64,000 nucleotides of DNA from Nocardioides luteus (GCF_015752315.1 NZ_JADOVJ010000001.1:3402501-3466500), one strand, 5' to 3'; counted from the first letter of the stretch, positions 39,555-49,462 are shown. Notes: generated from the letters alone by a model not told the origin. Numbers and translations: made by a program.

Positions 39555-40982
39555 ATGCGTCGTGCGGCAGCAGTCACCGTCGCCATGCTCTTCGTCTTCT
39601 CGCTCACCGCAGCCGCCCCAGCACTGAGCGCGAGCGCGACCCCGGAGCTGCGGGACGTGATGGTCGTGGGCAACAACTGGGACGGGACCGCCTCGATCGT
39701 CGATGCCCGCAGCCTCCAGGTGCTGCGCAAGGGCGTCGACCTGGTGCCGGACAAGGACGAGGAGATCGCCGAGATCCACCGGGATCCCGAGCGGCTGGCC
39801 TACTACTACCTGGTCCGCTACGGCCCCGGTGAAGGCAACGACCAGCTCGTCGACGACATGTTCACCACCCGGGACGGCAGGCTGCTGGCGGTCTCGCGCC
39901 CCAGCCTGGCCGACGTGGTCTGGATCGACATCGAGAAGGCGCTCGCGGGCTCACCGGACTCCGTCGTGGTCGAGCAGCAGATGGATGGCCACCGCACCGA
40001 CCACATGGGCCTCTCCCCCGACGGCACCAAGCTGCTGGTCTCCGACTCGACCTCGCGCACGGTGCACGAGTACTGGATGGGTGGTGCGGGTGACCCGCGG
40101 ACCGGTGAGCGGCTGCGTACGTTCGAGTCAGGTGAGACGCCGCACGAGAACAACTACTCCGAGGACGGCTCGCGCATCTTCCACGCTTCCATCGGCCGCG
40201 TCTACCTGCCCGGCGACCAGAAGGAGATCTCCCTCGACTCGCTGCCGCTGATCAACCTCGACCAGCTCGGCCTCGGCACCATCCCCGGCACCGACCTGCT
40301 CCCGCCGATCAAGATCGGCCCGGTCCACGACGCGATCAAGGGCGACCGCTGGTTCGAGATCGTCGACGAGTCCTCCTTCGCGATCTCCCAGCGCTGGGAG
40401 ATGGGCAAGGAGCTGGAGGAGGCCGGCTACCCCTCGGTCTCCTCGGCCGTACGTCCCATGGCGGTCGCCCCCGGCGAGCGGTTCATCTACTTCCAGATGT
40501 CGTTCCTGCACGGCCTGGTCGAGTTCGACACCCAGGCGGCCGACATCGACGGGAAGGTCGGCTACTCCACCGGCTCGATCGAGGAGCCGCGCACCGGTGC
40601 CGTCACGCGCGTCATCCCGCTCCCCAAGCGCACCCAGCTGCCGCGCGAGCTCTACGTCAACGACTCCGCCCACCACGGTCTCTCGATCGACGCCAAGGGC
40701 GAGACGCTGTGTGCGGCGGGCACGATGGACGACTATGTCGCGATGGTCGACCGCGCGACGGGTGACTACACGACCCTCGACGAGGAGACGACCGGCCACT
40801 ACTACGGCAAGCCCTACTGGACCACCGAGGGCCTCGGCAACACCTGCTGGGCGTCGTTGTCGGACGCCGACGCGGTCGCGGTCATCGACTTCCGCACCGG
40901 TGAGGAGCTCGCCTACCTAGACGTCGGCAACCACCCCCAGCGCGTACGCCACGGGCAGATCCCCAGCTCGCTGCTCGGCTAG
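39555..40982 (+). CDS. secreted YncE-like beta-propeller protein
   Basis: 475 residues with AGGAGG six bases upstream of ATG. A signal peptide (AVTVAMLFVFSLTAAAPALSA) is cleaved near residue 26. The body has propeller-like repeats: MVVGNNWDGTASIVDARSLQ, LAVSRPSLADVVWIDIEKAL, LSPDGTKLLVSDSTSRTVHE and AVIDFRTGEELAYLDVGNHP, as in YncE/surface-layer-type seven-bladed propellers. Function unknown. No membrane anchor follows, so it is probably released or loosely bound. Stands alone, ending at a strong hairpin. Confidence 0.8.
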   Translation: MRRAAAVTVAMLFVFSLTAAAPALSASATPELRDVMVVGNNWDGTASIVDARSLQVLRKGVDLVPDKDEEIAEIHRDPERLAYYYLVRYGPGEGNDQLVDDMFTTRDGRLLAVSRPSLADVVWIDIEKALAGSPDSVVVEQQMDGHRTDHMGLSPDGTKLLVSDSTSRTVHEYWMGGAGDPRTGERLRTFESGETPHENNYSEDGSRIFHASIGRVYLPGDQKEISLDSLPLINLDQLGLGTIPGTDLLPPIKIGPVHDAIKGDRWFEIVDESSFAISQRWEMGKELEEAGYPSVSSAVRPMAVAPGERFIYFQMSFLHGLVEFDTQAADIDGKVGYSTGSIEEPRTGAVTRVIPLPKRTQLPRELYVNDSAHHGLSIDAKGETLCAAGTMDDYVAMVDRATGDYTTLDEETTGHYYGKPYWTTEGLGNTCWASLSDADAVAVIDFRTGEELAYLDVGNHPQRVRHGQIPSSLLG

Positions 40983-40989
40983 GCACCCG

Positions 40990-41021
40990 GGAGCCCGGTC
41001 CCGGCCTCGGGACCGGGCTCC
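40990..41021 (+). terminator. terminator of the propeller gene
   Basis: A perfect 14-bp stem (40990-41003 with 41008-41021) and a 4-nt loop lie 8 bp past the stop. Beyond it, TGTGCGATGGCG (41037-41048) recurs with one change at 41065-41076. Confidence 0.85.
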
Positions 41022-41102
41022 TCGCTTCGCGGCGGCTGTGCGATGGCGGCCCCGGCGACGAGGTTGTGCGATAGCGCGCCGGGATATACAGGGCTGAGGA
41101 GT

Positions 41103-41128
41103 CAGTTACCCGCCATGGCGGGAAACTG
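41103..41128 (-). terminator. terminator of priA-hisF
   Basis: Two stacked stems (CAGTT/AACTG and CCCGCC/GGCGGG, separated by an A-A mismatch) with a 2-nt loop lie 8 bp past the hisF stop on the minus strand. Confidence 0.6.
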
Positions 41129-41136
41129 CCCGACCG

Positions 41137-41898
41137 TCAGCGAACCGGCGCGCCGGCGCCGGAGAGCGCCTGCTTGACCTCGCCGATCCGCACCTTGCCG
41201 AAGTGGAAGATGGTGGCCGCCAGGACGGCATCCGCGCCGGCCTCGACCGCGGGCGGGAAGTGCTCGGCCTTCCCCGCGCCACCGGAGGCGATGACCGGGA
41301 CGGTCACCTCGCTGCGTACGGCCTTGATGAGGTCGATGTCGAAGCCGTCCTCGGTGCCGTCGGCGTCCATGGCGTTGAGCAGGATCTCGCCGGCGCCGAG
41401 CTCGACCGCCTTCGCGGCCCACTCGATCGCGTCGATCCCGGCCGACTTGCGCCCACCGTGGGTGGTCACCTCGAACCCGGAGTCGGTCCCCGGCGCCCGC
41501 CGGGCGTCGACGGAGAGCACCAGGACCTGGTTGCCGAAGCGGTCGGCGATCTCGGCGATCAGCTCGGGGCGGACGATCGCCGCGGTGTTGACCGCGATCT
41601 TGTCCGCGCCGGCGCGGAGCATCCGGTCGACGTCGTCGACGCTGCGGATCCCGCCGCCGACAGTGAGCGGGATGAAGACCTGCTCGGCGGTGCGGGTGAC
41701 GATCTCGAGCGTCGTCGCCCGCCCCTCGTGGGAGGCGGAGATGTCGAGGAAGGTGAGCTCGTCGGCGCCTTCCTTGTCGTACGTCGCCGCCAGCTCCACC
41801 GGATCGCCGGCGTCGCGCAGTTCCTTGAAGTTGATCCCCTTGACGACGCGACCGGCGTCGACGTCGAGGCACGGGATGACGCGCACGGCAATACTCAT
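41137..41898 (-). CDS. hisF: imidazole glycerol phosphate synthase, cyclase subunit
   Basis: 253 residues. TIM barrel with catalytic Asp in [16 protein letters not shown] (about residues 6-21) and in [10 protein letters not shown], and the phosphate loops [13 protein letters not shown] and [12 protein letters not shown]. It works with HisH (45689-46333), which supplies ammonia. ATG 41898 overlaps the priA stop by 4 nt and has a GGAGA site. In related species hisI usually follows directly; here a terminator follows. Confidence 0.97.
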   Translation of the reverse strand: MSIAVRVIPCLDVDAGRVVKGINFKELRDAGDPVELAATYDKEGADELTFLDISASHEGRATTLEIVTRTAEQVFIPLTVGGGIRSVDDVDRMLRAGADKIAVNTAAIVRPELIAEIADRFGNQVLVLSVDARRAPGTDSGFEVTTHGGRKSAGIDAIEWAAKAVELGAGEILLNAMDADGTEDGFDIDLIKAVRSEVTVPVIASGGAGKAEHFPPAVEAGADAVLAATIFHFGKVRIGEVKQALSGAGAPVR

Positions 41899-42644
41899 GA
41901 AAGGTCTCCGCGCGGTCGGCCGAGAGTGAGGTCGAGCGCCTCGGCGAGGTCCAGGGACCCGGTGTAGAGCGCCGTGCCGGCGATCGCGCCCTCCACGCCG
42001 ATCTCGACCAGGCCCATCAGCGCCTCGATGTCGTCGATGGTGGTCACTCCCCCGCTCGCCACGACCGGCCGGTCGGTGGCCTCGCAGACCGCGCGGAGCA
42101 GGTCGAGGTTGGGGCCCTGGAGCATGCCGTCCTTGTTGACGTCGGTGACGACGTAGCGGGCGCAGCCCTCGGAGTCGAGCCGGGCGAGGGTCTCGTAGAG
42201 GTCGCCGCCGTCCTTGGTCCAGCCGCGTGCGGCGAGGGTGCGGCCGCGTACGTCCAGGCCCACCGCGACCCGGTCGCCGTAGGTCGCGATCGCCTTCCGG
42301 GTCCACTCCGGGTTCTCCAGCGCGGCGGTGCCGATGTTGACCCGGCGGCAGCCGGTCGCCATCGCGGCCTCGAGCGACTCGTCGTCACGGATCCCGCCGC
42401 TCATCTCGACCTTGATGTCGAGCTTGCCGACGATCCCGGCGAGGATCTCGCGGTTGTTGCCGTGACCGAACGCGGCGTCGAGGTCGACCAGATGGATCCA
42501 CTCGGCGCCGGTCTCCTGCCACCTCAGCGCCGCTTGATACGGATCGCCGAACCGCTTCTCCGACCCGTCCACGCCCTGGACCAGCTGTACCGCCTGCCCG
42601 CCCTTCACATCGACGGCCGGCAGGAGCTCGAGGTAGTCACCCAT
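41895..42644 (-). CDS. priA: bifunctional phosphoribosyl isomerase PriA (HisA/TrpF)
   Basis: 249 residues from ATG 42644; the longer frame to 42746 has no family-like start. Barrel motifs: [31 protein letters not shown] and [15 protein letters not shown]. In actinobacteria this gene isomerises both ProFAR (histidine) and PRA (tryptophan), as no trpF exists; trpF is also absent from the window. The two active-site Asp residues ([15 protein letters not shown]) are present. A TAGGAT 7 nt upstream suggests a leaderless mRNA and an own promoter. Confidence 0.94.
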   Translation of the reverse strand: MGDYLELLPAVDVKGGQAVQLVQGVDGSEKRFGDPYQAALRWQETGAEWIHLVDLDAAFGHGNNREILAGIVGKLDIKVEMSGGIRDDESLEAAMATGCRRVNIGTAALENPEWTRKAIATYGDRVAVGLDVRGRTLAARGWTKDGGDLYETLARLDSEGCARYVVTDVNKDGMLQGPNLDLLRAVCEATDRPVVASGGVTTIDDIEALMGLVEIGVEGAIAGTALYTGSLDLAEALDLTLGRPRGDLS

Positions 42645-42651
42645 GGGGACG

Positions 42652-42657
42652 ATCCTA
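42652..42657 (-). promoter_or_regulatory. -10 box of priA, leaderless
   Basis: TAGGAT on the minus strand ends 7 nt before ATG 42644. It implies priA-hisF is transcribed apart from hisDCBH. Confidence 0.45.
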
Positions 42658-42711
42658 TGTTCTGTACGCCGCCACCCCCGCCCCGCCGTCCGGTTGCGAG
42701 ACGGTCCGGCC

Positions 42712-43431
42712 TCAGCGGGGCGCCAGCACCTCGAACTCGTACGCATCGGGGTCGGTCATCCGCGCCCACCGCCGCTCACCGTCGCTCTCGGCGACCAGCG
42801 TCGCGCCGAGCTCTTCGAGGCGGCGGATCTCAGCGGCAGGGTCGGTGTCCTCGGGTGCGATCAGGTCGAAGCGGAACCGGTCACGCGGACCGCGCGGCAC
42901 CGGCGGCGGCCCGCCCCAGGCGACCTTGGCGCTGCCGGACGGGGTCGCGACCGCGGTCTCGCCGTCCTGGTCCCAGACCAGCGGCCAGCCGAGCGCCGCG
43001 CTCCAGAACACCCCGTTCTCGCGGGATCCGTCCGCAGCGACCTCGCCGAGGAACCCGGTCCCGGCCAGCCAGCTGTTGCCGGCCGGGATCACGCACAGCT
43101 CGTTGCCCTCCGGGTCGCCGAGCACGATGTGGTCCTCCTCCGGCAGCTGGCCGACGTCGAGGTGGGTGGCGCCGAGGCCGAGCAGCCGGTCGACCGTCCG
43201 CTGCTGGTCGTCGGGCAGGTTGCTGGTCAGATGGAGATGGTGCGGGTTCGCGAGCGTCTTCGGCGCGTCCGTGGGTAGGAACCGGATCCGGAAATCGTCC
43301 TCGGTCCGTGGAGACAACCTGATCTCGTCGCCGGTGTTCTCGATCTCACGCCCCAGCACCGCGGCCCAGAATCCCGCGACGCGCTCCGGATCGTTGGCAT
43401 CGATGCAGATCCCGAACCGCCGAGGTGTCAT
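42712..43431 (-). CDS. VOC family (glyoxalase-like) protein, two domains
   Basis: 239 residues from ATG 43431. Two beta-alpha-beta-beta-beta units: residues about 1-115 ([20 protein letters not shown] to [16 protein letters not shown]) and about 120-239 ([10 protein letters not shown] to [15 protein letters not shown]). This is typical of glyoxalase/bleomycin-resistance-type proteins. Metal ligands can be guessed only (HHLHLTS; E of DPEGNELCV). Substrate unknown. TACGTT ends 7 nt before the ATG, suggesting a leaderless mRNA. Confidence 0.85.
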   Translation of the reverse strand: MTPRRFGICIDANDPERVAGFWAAVLGREIENTGDEIRLSPRTEDDFRIRFLPTDAPKTLANPHHLHLTSNLPDDQQRTVDRLLGLGATHLDVGQLPEEDHIVLGDPEGNELCVIPAGNSWLAGTGFLGEVAADGSRENGVFWSAALGWPLVWDQDGETAVATPSGSAKVAWGGPPPVPRGPRDRFRFDLIAPEDTDPAAEIRRLEELGATLVAESDGERRWARMTDPDAYEFEVLAPR

Positions 43432-43438
43432 GACCGGC

Positions 43439-43444
43439 AACGTA
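43439..43444 (-). promoter_or_regulatory. -10 box of the VOC gene
   Basis: TACGTT on the minus strand lies 7 nt before ATG 43431; no ribosome site is seen. Confidence 0.4.
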
Positions 43445-43527
43445 GGACCTGACCGGTCCCTTGCACAACCGGATTCGGGAGCCACTCGGGAGCCACGTGA
43501 ATGCCGGGAAAGTCCGCGGCGCGGGAC

Positions 43528-43533
43528 TAGGTT
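43528..43533 (+). promoter_or_regulatory. -10 box of the 43541 gene
   Basis: TAGGTT ends 7 nt before GTG 43541, favouring this start over ATG 43535. Confidence 0.4.
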
Positions 43534-43540
43534 GATGGAT

Positions 43541-43990
43541 GTGACGGACGAGTTCGAGGTGTTTCAGCCGCGGCCCGAGGAGATCAACGACTGGTCCGGG
43601 CACCAGCTGGATCCCGAGATCAGGCGGTCGATCGGGCCGGGAAACATCGTGCGCATCCAGATCCAGGCGACCTCGCCTGATGGAGCACCGGCCGCACCGT
43701 CCGACCCGGTCGACGCATGGCACAGTGACACTCCCTATCTGAAGATCGTCGAGGTGGACGGCGATCGGCTGACCGGCGAGGTCGACGACCCGTACCGGTC
43801 GGACTACAGCTGGATGAAGAACGGCCGCATCATCGAGTTCGACCGCTCGGCCGTCACCGAGATCCCGCTCCAATGGGACGGCAACGAGAAGCTGGCCGAG
43901 CAGGCCGAGCTCACCGGACTCGCCCGTCAGATCACGGGCGCGATCGACCCGGACGACCGGGACAGCTGGGCCGACGAGATCGAGTCCTGA
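43541..43990 (+). CDS. hypothetical soluble protein
   Basis: 149 residues from GTG 43541 (ATG 43535 would add two). Acidic, Trp-rich, no membrane segment. Recognisable features: EEINDWSGHQLDPEIRRSIG, a beta-rich middle (YLKIVEVDGDRLTGEVDDPY) and the motif YSWMKNGRIIEFDRSAVTEI. I do not recognise the family. The only plus-strand gene inside the patch between hisH and priA. Not part of any operon. Confidence 0.7.
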   Translation: MTDEFEVFQPRPEEINDWSGHQLDPEIRRSIGPGNIVRIQIQATSPDGAPAAPSDPVDAWHSDTPYLKIVEVDGDRLTGEVDDPYRSDYSWMKNGRIIEFDRSAVTEIPLQWDGNEKLAEQAELTGLARQITGAIDPDDRDSWADEIES

Positions 43991-43996
43991 GGCAGA

Positions 43997-44467
43997 TCAC
44001 TCGGCCTCGGAACGGTCCGCACTCACGATCGCGAGCTTGGCCAGCCCCTTCTCCATGTCGGGCGCGATCGCCTTCTCCATCGAGTAGAACTTGAGCATCA
44101 GGCCCATCACGCCGCTCACCGTCCCGGTGTGCGTCCAGGTCAGCCGGGTGCCGTCGGCGACAGGGGCCAGGTCGAAGGTCACCGTGCTCTGGCTCTTGAA
44201 CGGCTTCAGGAACTCCAGTGCGACCTCGATGTGGTCGGGCCTCGACTCGATGATCTCCATCGCGCCGGCGCCCGCCCGCTTGTTGCCCGACCAGGCATAG
44301 CGCGCGCCGACACCGGAGTCCGCACCCGAGTAGGTGCGCGTCATGTCCGGGTCGAGCTCCTCCCACGGCGACCACGACGGCCACTCGTGAAAGTCGTCGA
44401 GCAGCGCGTGTGCGCGTCCGATGTCGCACGGCAGGACGCCGGACCGGGAGACCTCGTAGTCGGTCAT
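43997..44467 (-). CDS. SRPBCC family (polyketide-cyclase-like) protein
   Basis: 156 residues from ATG 44467. START/SRPBCC helix-grip pattern: VLPCDIGRAHALLDDFHEWP near the N-terminus, then beta-strand GARYAWSGN, EFLKPFKSQSTVTFDL and a C-terminal amphipathic helix (MEKAIAPDMEKGLAKLA). These bind hydrophobic ligands; function unknown. TACTGT ends 6 nt before the ATG, so a leaderless mRNA is likely. Six bp from the plus-strand gene's end. Confidence 0.85.
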   Translation of the reverse strand: MTDYEVSRSGVLPCDIGRAHALLDDFHEWPSWSPWEELDPDMTRTYSGADSGVGARYAWSGNKRAGAGAMEIIESRPDHIEVALEFLKPFKSQSTVTFDLAPVADGTRLTWTHTGTVSGVMGLMLKFYSMEKAIAPDMEKGLAKLAIVSADRSEAE

Positions 44468-44473
44468 GTGACG

Positions 44474-44479
44474 ACAGTA
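44474..44479 (-). promoter_or_regulatory. -10 box of the SRPBCC gene
   Basis: TACTGT on the minus strand ends 6 nt before ATG 44467. Confidence 0.4.
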
Positions 44480-44569
44480 CGCCCGAACCGACGAACGGCG
44501 TGGGATCCTGCGAACATTGCAATGGGCCGGCCCATCACCGAGCACTTGGAGAAGCGATGACCGACATCG

Positions 44570-44905
44570 TCACCGAGAGGGGCGGTTGACGCCGACCGAG
44601 CCGTCGATCGTCTCGCGGAGGATGTCGGCTCGGCTCTCGTGCTCCGTGGCCCGGTGGATGTCGTCCCACCACCCGGGGCTGTCCCAGGGCGGGAGGTCGA
44701 TGGGCGGCGTACGGTCGAAGACCTCGCCGGAGTAGCGGGCGTCGGAGAGGGCGTTGTGCTTGACCAGGCCGAGCAGGTTGGTGCCGCTGGGCGTCATCGG
44801 GCGGCGGACCTCATGCTCCGAGAGCCCCTCGAGCTTCCACACCAGCGCGTCCCGGACGCCGCGGAGCTTGTCGTGCAGATGGGCCTTGGCGAGGTCGTCG
44901 ATCAC
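44570..44905 (-). pseudogene. DinB/DUF664 gene with an internal deletion
   Basis: 111 residues where DUF664 proteins have about 160-170. The N-terminal part matches the family (KLRGVRDALVWKLEGLS; GTNLLGLVKHNALSD). After TEHESR the text jumps to ADILRETIDGSVG, which is the C-terminal family motif that normally follows ...RHAGH. About 50 residues are missing, including the second His cluster for metal binding. The frame is kept, so a protein could be made but should be inactive. The plus-strand bases next to its stop (44521-44588) hold two tiny frames (MGRPITEHLEKR and MTDIVTERGG), which may be debris. Confidence 0.65.
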
Positions 44906-44911
44906 GGACGC

Positions 44912-45346
44912 TCATCCCTCCGCGGCGCGCCGACCGTAGGTGTCGCTGGTCAGCGTTGCGTAGGAGCGTCGGACGATCTCCTCGAGAACCTCCAGATCGA
45001 CCGCATCCAGGTCCTTGAGGTAGAGGCAGCCGACGCCGGTCCGGTGCGGTCCGAGGCGGCCGAGGAGTTCCTCGTGGGCGGCGATCCCGTCGTTGAGGTA
45101 GACGACCGAGGCTGCCTTGCGGGGCGCGAAGGCGGCGGCCGGCGCGTCGCCCTCGGTGCCGCTGGCGTACTTGTAGTGATACTCGCCGAAGCCCACGATC
45201 GAGGTCCCGAACATCCGTGGCTCGGCGCCGGTGATGCGTCGCATCAGCTCCAGCAGCGTAACTGCGTCCCGACGACGCGGTTCAGGCGAGACGGCCTCGA
45301 CGAAACCCACCGGGTCCGCGTCGGTCCAGGTCGTCTTGGCCGCCAT
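44912..45346 (-). CDS. DUF1801 domain protein
   Basis: 144 residues. DUF1801 pattern: DAVTLLELMRRITGAEPRMFG, then IVGFGEYHYKYASG, FAPRKAASVVYL and GVGCLYLKDLDAVDLEVLEE. Small soluble family of unknown function, distantly related to the ferritin-like or SCP-like YdhG proteins. Transcribed with the DinB remnant (6-bp gap). Confidence 0.85.
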   Translation of the reverse strand: MAAKTTWTDADPVGFVEAVSPEPRRRDAVTLLELMRRITGAEPRMFGTSIVGFGEYHYKYASGTEGDAPAAAFAPRKAASVVYLNDGIAAHEELLGRLGPHRTGVGCLYLKDLDAVDLEVLEEIVRRSYATLTSDTYGRRAAEG

Positions 45347-45355
45347 CCCGCCACT

Positions 45356-45688
45356 CTAGCGACGGAAGAGCAGCGTGTAGACCACCGGCGCGGCCAGCAC
45401 CGACGCGATGGCCGCGAAGACCGTCGTGCCGACGTCTTCGGTGACCAGGTAGACCAGCGCGTCGAGGAGAAGAAGGACGACCACCAGGATCCGTACGTTG
45501 CGCCGCCGGCGCTCCGCGAGCGCGCTGGTCGGCCGGTTCCGGCGAGCCGGGACCCACCCGAGGAGCCGCTCCCGCCGAGCCCGCCGCGCGGCCACCTTGG
45601 CCTGGCGCGCGGCCCGGGACTCGGCGGCGGCCGCGGCGAGCCGCTCACGCTCGGCACGCGCCTTCGCGCGGGCCCCGGTCTGGGCCAC
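45356..45688 (-). CDS. hypothetical membrane protein with basic Ala/Arg-rich N-terminus
   Basis: 110 residues. The first ~45 residues are almost only Ala, Arg, Glu and Lys (coiled-coil-like, RAKARAERERLAAAAAESRA). Then come two hydrophobic helices (ILVVVLLLLDALVYLV; VFAAIASVLAAPVVYTLLF) and a basic end. GTG 45688 abuts the hisH stop with no gap, so it is coupled to the his genes. Homologues between hisH and priA are usual in this group; function unknown. Confidence 0.75.
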   Translation of the reverse strand: MAQTGARAKARAERERLAAAAAESRAARQAKVAARRARRERLLGWVPARRNRPTSALAERRRRNVRILVVVLLLLDALVYLVTEDVGTTVFAAIASVLAAPVVYTLLFRR

Positions 45689-46333
45689 CTACGCCGCCTT
45701 CAGGGACTGCACCCAGTTCCCCAGCACCGCGGCGCCGGCGTCGCCGGACTTCTCCGGGTGGAACTGGGTGGCGCTCAGCGGCCCGTTCTCGACGGCCGCC
45801 ACGAACCGGTCACCACCGTGCTCGGCCCAAGTGACCAGCGGGGCGACGGTGCGGTCGTTGGTGACCAGGGTCCAGTCGCGCACGCCGTAGGAGTGCACGA
45901 AGTAGAACCGCTCCTTCTCGACGCCGGCGAACAGCGACGAGCCCGCGGGGACATCGAGCGTGTTCCAGCCCATGTGAGGCACGATCGGCGCCTGGATGCG
46001 CTCGACGACGCCCGGCCACTCACCGCACCCCTCGGTCTCGACACCGTGCTCGATGCCCGTCTCGAAGAGGATCTGCATGCCGACGCAGATGCCCATCACG
46101 GGGCGCCCGCCGGCCAGCCGCCGAGCGATGATCCGTTCGCCGCGGATCGCCCGCAGGCCCTTCATGCAGGCCTCGAACGCACCCACGCCGGGCACCAGCA
46201 GCCCGTCGGCCGCCATCGCGGCGTCGAGGTCACCGGTCAGCTCGACGGTGGCACCGGCACGTTCGACGGCGCGCACGGCGGAGCGTACGTTGCCCGATCC
46301 GTAGTCGAGCACGACCACCGAAGGAGCACTCAC
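45689..46333 (-). CDS. hisH: imidazole glycerol phosphate synthase, glutaminase subunit
   Basis: 214 residues. Class I glutamine amidotransferase: nucleophile Cys in [11 protein letters not shown] (about residues 81-91), catalytic His in [10 protein letters not shown] near the C-terminus, and [12 protein letters not shown] at the N-terminus. It produces ammonia for HisF. Overlaps the hisB stop by 4 nt. hisF lies 3.8 kb downstream, beyond the small-gene patch. Confidence 0.97.
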   Translation of the reverse strand: MSAPSVVVLDYGSGNVRSAVRAVERAGATVELTGDLDAAMAADGLLVPGVGAFEACMKGLRAIRGERIIARRLAGGRPVMGICVGMQILFETGIEHGVETEGCGEWPGVVERIQAPIVPHMGWNTLDVPAGSSLFAGVEKERFYFVHSYGVRDWTLVTNDRTVAPLVTWAEHGGDRFVAAVENGPLSATQFHPEKSGDAGAAVLGNWVQSLKAA

Positions 46334-46944
46334 AGCGCACCCTTCGTCGACGGGATCCCGGTCTCGCGCGGGTCGTAGGCGATCGCGTCGCGGAAGGCCC
46401 GCGCGAACGCCTTGAACTGCGTCTCCACGATGTGGTGCGGCTCGCGCCCGGCGAGCACGTTGACGTGCATCGTCAGGTGGGCGTGGTGGGCGATGGAGTC
46501 GAAGACGTGCTGGGTCAGGGAGCCGAGGTAGGGCACCCCGGAGCCACCGAGCAGCACGTACTGCTGGCCCTCCGGCTCGCCGGTGTGGACCGAGTAGGGA
46601 CGCCCGGAGACGTCCACGACGCAGCGTACGAGAGCCTCGTCGAGCGGAACCGTGGCGTCGCCGTAGCGGCGGATGCCCTTCTTGTCACCGAGCGCCTCGC
46701 GCAGCGCCTGGCCGAGCACGATCGCGGTGTCCTCGACGGTGTGGTGGGCGTCGATGTGCACGTCACCCTCGGAGTGGACGGTCAGGTCGACCAGCGAGTG
46801 ACGCCCGAACGCGGTCAGCATGTGGTCGTAGAACCCGACTCCCGTCGAGACGTCCACCCGTCCGGTGCCGTCGAGGTCGACCTCGACGACGACCTTGGAC
46901 TCCGAGGTCTCCCGGTCGATCCGGGCGGTCCTTGCCGAACTCAT
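46330..46944 (-). CDS. hisB: imidazoleglycerol-phosphate dehydratase
   Basis: 204 residues from ATG 46944, in a 4-nt overlap with hisC; the frame to 47079 is not family-like. Metal-binding His clusters: [31 protein letters not shown] and [19 protein letters not shown] (here [14 protein letters not shown]), then [16 protein letters not shown]. Monofunctional form, as in actinobacteria. Confidence 0.97.
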   Translation of the reverse strand: MSSARTARIDRETSESKVVVEVDLDGTGRVDVSTGVGFYDHMLTAFGRHSLVDLTVHSEGDVHIDAHHTVEDTAIVLGQALREALGDKKGIRRYGDATVPLDEALVRCVVDVSGRPYSVHTGEPEGQQYVLLGGSGVPYLGSLTQHVFDSIAHHAHLTMHVNVLAGREPHHIVETQFKAFARAFRDAIAYDPRETGIPSTKGAL

Positions 46945-48038
46945 GCGCGTGCTCCGTTCACATCGGTCAAAGCTTGTCTGAAAGCGTTCATCTCGCGGGG
47001 TGTGCCGACCGAGACGCGCAGCCACCCCTCGGGCCCGGTCTCGCGGATCAGCACGCCGTGGTCGAGCAGCCCCTGCCACACCGCGTGCCGGTCGGCGTAG
47101 CGCCCGAAGAGGACGAAGTTGGCGTCCGAGTCGGCCACCTCCAGGCCCTCCGCGCGCAGCCAGGTCACGAGCGCGTCCCGCTCCTCACGGAGCGAGGCGA
47201 CGTAGCCGAGCAGCTCCGGCGCGTGCCGCAGGGCGGCGCTCGCCGCCGCCTGGGTCACTGCGGAGAGGTGGTAGGGCAGGCGTACGACGCGGATCGCGTC
47301 GCAGATCGCCGGGTCGGCCGCCAGGTAGCCGAGCCGGAGCCCGGCCCCGGCGAACGCCTTCGACATGGTGCGGGTGACCACCAGGTTGCGGTGGCGGCCG
47401 AGCAGCTCGAGCGCCGAGGGCACCCCGGTCCGGCGGAACTCGCCGTAGGCCTCGTCGACCACGACGATCCCCGCGTCACCGACCGCCTCGCACAGTGCGG
47501 TGACTGCCTCCGGCGGCAGCGCGGTGCCGGTGGGGTTGTTGGGACTCGGCAGCAGCACGACGTGGGGCCGGGTCTCCTCGACCAGCGCCCGCGCCTTCTC
47601 CAGGTCGATCGCGAAGTCGGTCTCGCGGTGTCCGACGACCCACTCGGTGTTGGTGTCGCGGGCGTACTCCGGATACATCGAGTAGGTCGGCGCGAAGCTG
47701 ATCGCGGTGCGTCCCGGACCACCGAAGGCCTGCAGCAGCTGCAGCATCACCTCGTTGGACCCGTTGGCCGCCCACACCTGGTCGGGTGTGATCTGCGCCT
47801 TCGGCACATCCGCCCGCAGGTACGCAGCCAGCCCCTCCCTCAGCGCGACGAACTCGCGGTCGGGATAGCGGTTGAGGTTGCGCGCCGCCGCGCCGACGCT
47901 CGCCGCGATGTCGGCGACCGTCTCCGCGGAGGGCTGGTAGGGGTTCTCGTTGACGTTGAGCTGGACCGGGACGTCCAGCTGCGGCGCGCCGTAGGGCTCG
48001 ATCCCGGCGAGCTCTTCTCGGATCGGCGGCCAGCTCAT
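46941..48038 (-). CDS. hisC: histidinol-phosphate aminotransferase
   Basis: 365 residues; fold-type I PLP enzyme. PLP lysine in [16 protein letters not shown], substrate-binding [19 protein letters not shown] and [10 protein letters not shown]-terminal [20 protein letters not shown] is typical. ATG overlaps the hisD stop by 4 nt. Confidence 0.97.
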   Translation of the reverse strand: MSWPPIREELAGIEPYGAPQLDVPVQLNVNENPYQPSAETVADIAASVGAAARNLNRYPDREFVALREGLAAYLRADVPKAQITPDQVWAANGSNEVMLQLLQAFGGPGRTAISFAPTYSMYPEYARDTNTEWVVGHRETDFAIDLEKARALVEETRPHVVLLPSPNNPTGTALPPEAVTALCEAVGDAGIVVVDEAYGEFRRTGVPSALELLGRHRNLVVTRTMSKAFAGAGLRLGYLAADPAICDAIRVVRLPYHLSAVTQAAASAALRHAPELLGYVASLREERDALVTWLRAEGLEVADSDANFVLFGRYADRHAVWQGLLDHGVLIRETGPEGWLRVSVGTPREMNAFRQALTDVNGARA

Positions 48039-49336
48039 GAGGAGAACCTCACCGACACGGCGGCACCGTGGCCCGGCAGATCCTCGGCCTCGGCGAGCGT
48101 GACGACGTGGTCCTTGACCGCCGCCAGGCCCTCGCGGGAGTAGTCGACGACGTGGACCGACTTGGTGAAGGCCCGCACGGAGAGACCCGAGGAGTGGCAG
48201 GCGCAGCCGCCGGTGGGCAGCACGTGGTTGGACCCGGCGCAGTAGTCGCCCAGCGAGACCGGCGCGAACGGGCCCACGAAGATCGCCCCGGCGTTGCGGA
48301 TCCGCCCGGCCACCGTCAGCGCGTCGGCGGTGTGGATCTCGAGGTGCTCGGCGGCGTAGGCGTTCACGACGTCGACGCCCTGGTCGACGTCGTCGACGAG
48401 CACGATGCCCGACTGGGGGCCGCTCAGCGACGTACGGATCCGCTCGATGTGCTTGGTCGCGGCGACCTGCTTCTCGAGCTCGGCCTCGACGTCGGCGGCG
48501 AGCGTCTCGGAGTCGGTGACCAGCACCGAGGCCGCGAGGGGGTCGTGCTCGGCCTGGGAGATCAGGTCGGCGGCGACGTAGGCCGCTTCGGCGGTCTCGT
48601 CGGCGAGGATCGCGATCTCGGTCGGACCGGCCTCGGAGTCGATCCCGACCTGGCCCTTGAGCAGGCGCTTCGCGGTGACGACGTAGATGTTGCCGGGCCC
48701 GGTGACCATGTCGACGCGCTCACAGGGGTCGACGCCGTAGGCGAACATCGCGATCGCCTGGGCGCCACCGACGGCGTAGACCTCGTCGACGCCGAGCAGC
48801 GCGCACGCGGCCAGGATGGTGGGCTGCGGCAGCCCACCGAACTCCTTCTGCGGCGGCGAGGCCAGCGCGATCGAGGGCACTCCGGCGACCTGGGCCGGGA
48901 CGACGTTCATCAGCACCGAGGAGACCAGCGGAGCCAGGCCGCCGGGCACATAGAGCCCCACGCGTCCCACCGGCACCTTGCGGTGCGTCACCCGGGCGCC
49001 GGGCGCCAGGTCGGTGACCGCGTCCTCTTCGAGCTCGGCGGCACAGGTCGTACGCAGGCGCGCGATCGACTCCTCCAGCCCGGCGCGGATGTCGGGGTCG
49101 AGCTCGTCGAGGGCCTTGGTCAGCGCCGCGGCCGGGACCCGGATGTCGTCGACGCGTACGCCGTCGAACTTCTCGGAGAACTCGGCGATCGCCTCCTGTC
49201 CGCGCTCGCGGACCGCGTCGATGATCGGCTGCACCGCATGAGTGGCCGCCTCGATGTCGAACTCGGCGCGCGGCACGGCGGCGCGGTAGTCGACGGTGCC
49301 TCTGTCGGCACCCCTCAGGTCGATGCGGCGGATCAT
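48035..49336 (-). CDS. hisD: histidinol dehydrogenase
   Basis: 433 residues; oxidises histidinol to histidine in two NAD-dependent steps, with zinc. Landmarks: [20 protein letters not shown], the Glu/His base region [12 protein letters not shown] and ...[17 protein letters not shown]. First gene of hisDCBH. TAGACT ends 6 nt before ATG 49336, giving a leaderless transcript; GAGG directly before the ATG is too near to serve as a ribosome site. Confidence 0.97.
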   Translation of the reverse strand: MIRRIDLRGADRGTVDYRAAVPRAEFDIEAATHAVQPIIDAVRERGQEAIAEFSEKFDGVRVDDIRVPAAALTKALDELDPDIRAGLEESIARLRTTCAAELEEDAVTDLAPGARVTHRKVPVGRVGLYVPGGLAPLVSSVLMNVVPAQVAGVPSIALASPPQKEFGGLPQPTILAACALLGVDEVYAVGGAQAIAMFAYGVDPCERVDMVTGPGNIYVVTAKRLLKGQVGIDSEAGPTEIAILADETAEAAYVAADLISQAEHDPLAASVLVTDSETLAADVEAELEKQVAATKHIERIRTSLSGPQSGIVLVDDVDQGVDVVNAYAAEHLEIHTADALTVAGRIRNAGAIFVGPFAPVSLGDYCAGSNHVLPTGGCACHSSGLSVRAFTKSVHVVDYSREGLAAVKDHVVTLAEAEDLPGHGAAVSVRFSS

Positions 49337-49342
49337 GCCTCA

Positions 49343-49348
49343 AGTCTA
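49343..49348 (-). promoter_or_regulatory. -10 box of the hisDCBH operon, leaderless
   Basis: TAGACT on the minus strand ends 6 nt before the hisD ATG. Confidence 0.45.
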
Positions 49349-49462
49349 CGAGTCAGCAGGGTCGGGAGCCGATCTGCCGACGCCACGTGGACGCGGCCGG
49401 GAGGCGCATACGGCGGCCCGATCCGGGTACCCGGACGACTGACCCACCAAAGGAGGATCGCC

